30,735 nt of DNA, from assembly GCA_002419385.1 (NCBI GenBank), contig DIFZ01000051.1:1-30735 (forward strand), in the 5' to 3' direction. This document shows, piece by piece, positions 30,679 through 30,735 of the stretch. Position 1 is the stretch's first letter. Every line of letters starts with the position of its first letter. Position numbers and translations under genes: made by a program. The notes beneath the pieces are model-generated. The model was not told the origin of the DNA, ran no database searches, and saw nothing but the letters and a program-made list of their open reading frames with translations. The DNA is from Geobacter sp. UBA5735 (GTDB taxonomy: Bacteria; Desulfobacterota; Desulfuromonadia; Geobacterales; Geobacteraceae).

Positions 30679-30735
30679 CTGAACCGTTTTGCCACCCCTG
30701 GGTCTGAATTGCGAGCTTGGCTGGGGAGCTTTCTT

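Larger units (their letters stand above)
30322..30735. other. non-coding right edge
   Basis: About 414 bases without a convincing gene. They contain a heptad-periodic palindrome (30334-30513), a GACACC/GGTGTC inverted repeat at about 30575-30596, and a boxA-like site at 30667-30678. A minus-strand open frame here reads through the repeat arms and is not natural in composition. Confidence 0.6.

Noticed and set aside
30306..30695. Minus-strand open frame at the right edge
   Set aside because: It reads straight through both arms of the heptad palindrome and overlaps the start of the permease gene.

Overview
The window looks like chromosomal DNA of a deltaproteobacterium of the Geobacter/Geotalea type (Desulfuromonadales). 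This is inferred from the GC-rich coding regions, the gene run ispG-proS-pyrF-rlmB, a trp operon that carries the second TrpB type, and the protein flavour. No database search was made. It is mostly a core-genome region, with one accessory-looking locus at about 3.9-8.6 kb. I see no tRNA, rRNA, insertion sequence, prophage or CRISPR repeats inside the window.

Layout. 188-1797 (+): a three-gene operon of two YbjQ/UPF0145-type proteins, the second membrane-anchored, and an M48 zinc metallopeptidase. 1826-2439 (+): a Phd-type antitoxin and a PIN toxin, ending tail to tail inside the end of rlmD. 2412-8589 (-): a 1090-residue gingipain-like (C25) peptidase with an inserted discoidin-like domain and a cysteine-rich C-terminal tail, overlapped by a PqqD-like/radical SAM/SPASM protein, then rlmD. 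8842-13467 (+): ispG, proS, pyrF, rlmB, closed by a strong terminator. 13615-13926 (-): a protein that is only a sigma region 4. 14416-15627 (+): glgC. 15724-18247 (-): a ferritin-like protein and htpG. 18552-25977 (+): trpE-G-D-C-B2-F-B. 26090-26947 (-): an SPFH/prohibitin protein. 27214-28575 (+): a class II photolyase. 28572-30321 (-): an orphan receiver protein and an ABC-2 permease. The last ~400 bases are non-coding and hold a heptad-periodic palindrome and a boxA-like site.

The trp operon encodes the pathway from chorismate to tryptophan except TrpA, which is not in the window. It carries both a classical TrpB and a TrpB2.

The best candidate for an undescribed system is the C25 peptidase plus radical SAM/SPASM pair. 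The peptidase has no visible signal peptide. It ends in a tail with eight cysteines in 48 residues, and its stop region overlaps the start of the SPASM enzyme. SPASM enzymes often crosslink cysteine-rich peptides. The peptidase's extreme C-terminus appears frameshifted at a seven-base G run.

A second theme is the gaps between genes. Several hold palindromic repeat elements, and three of these share a 7-bp internal periodicity although their sequences differ.
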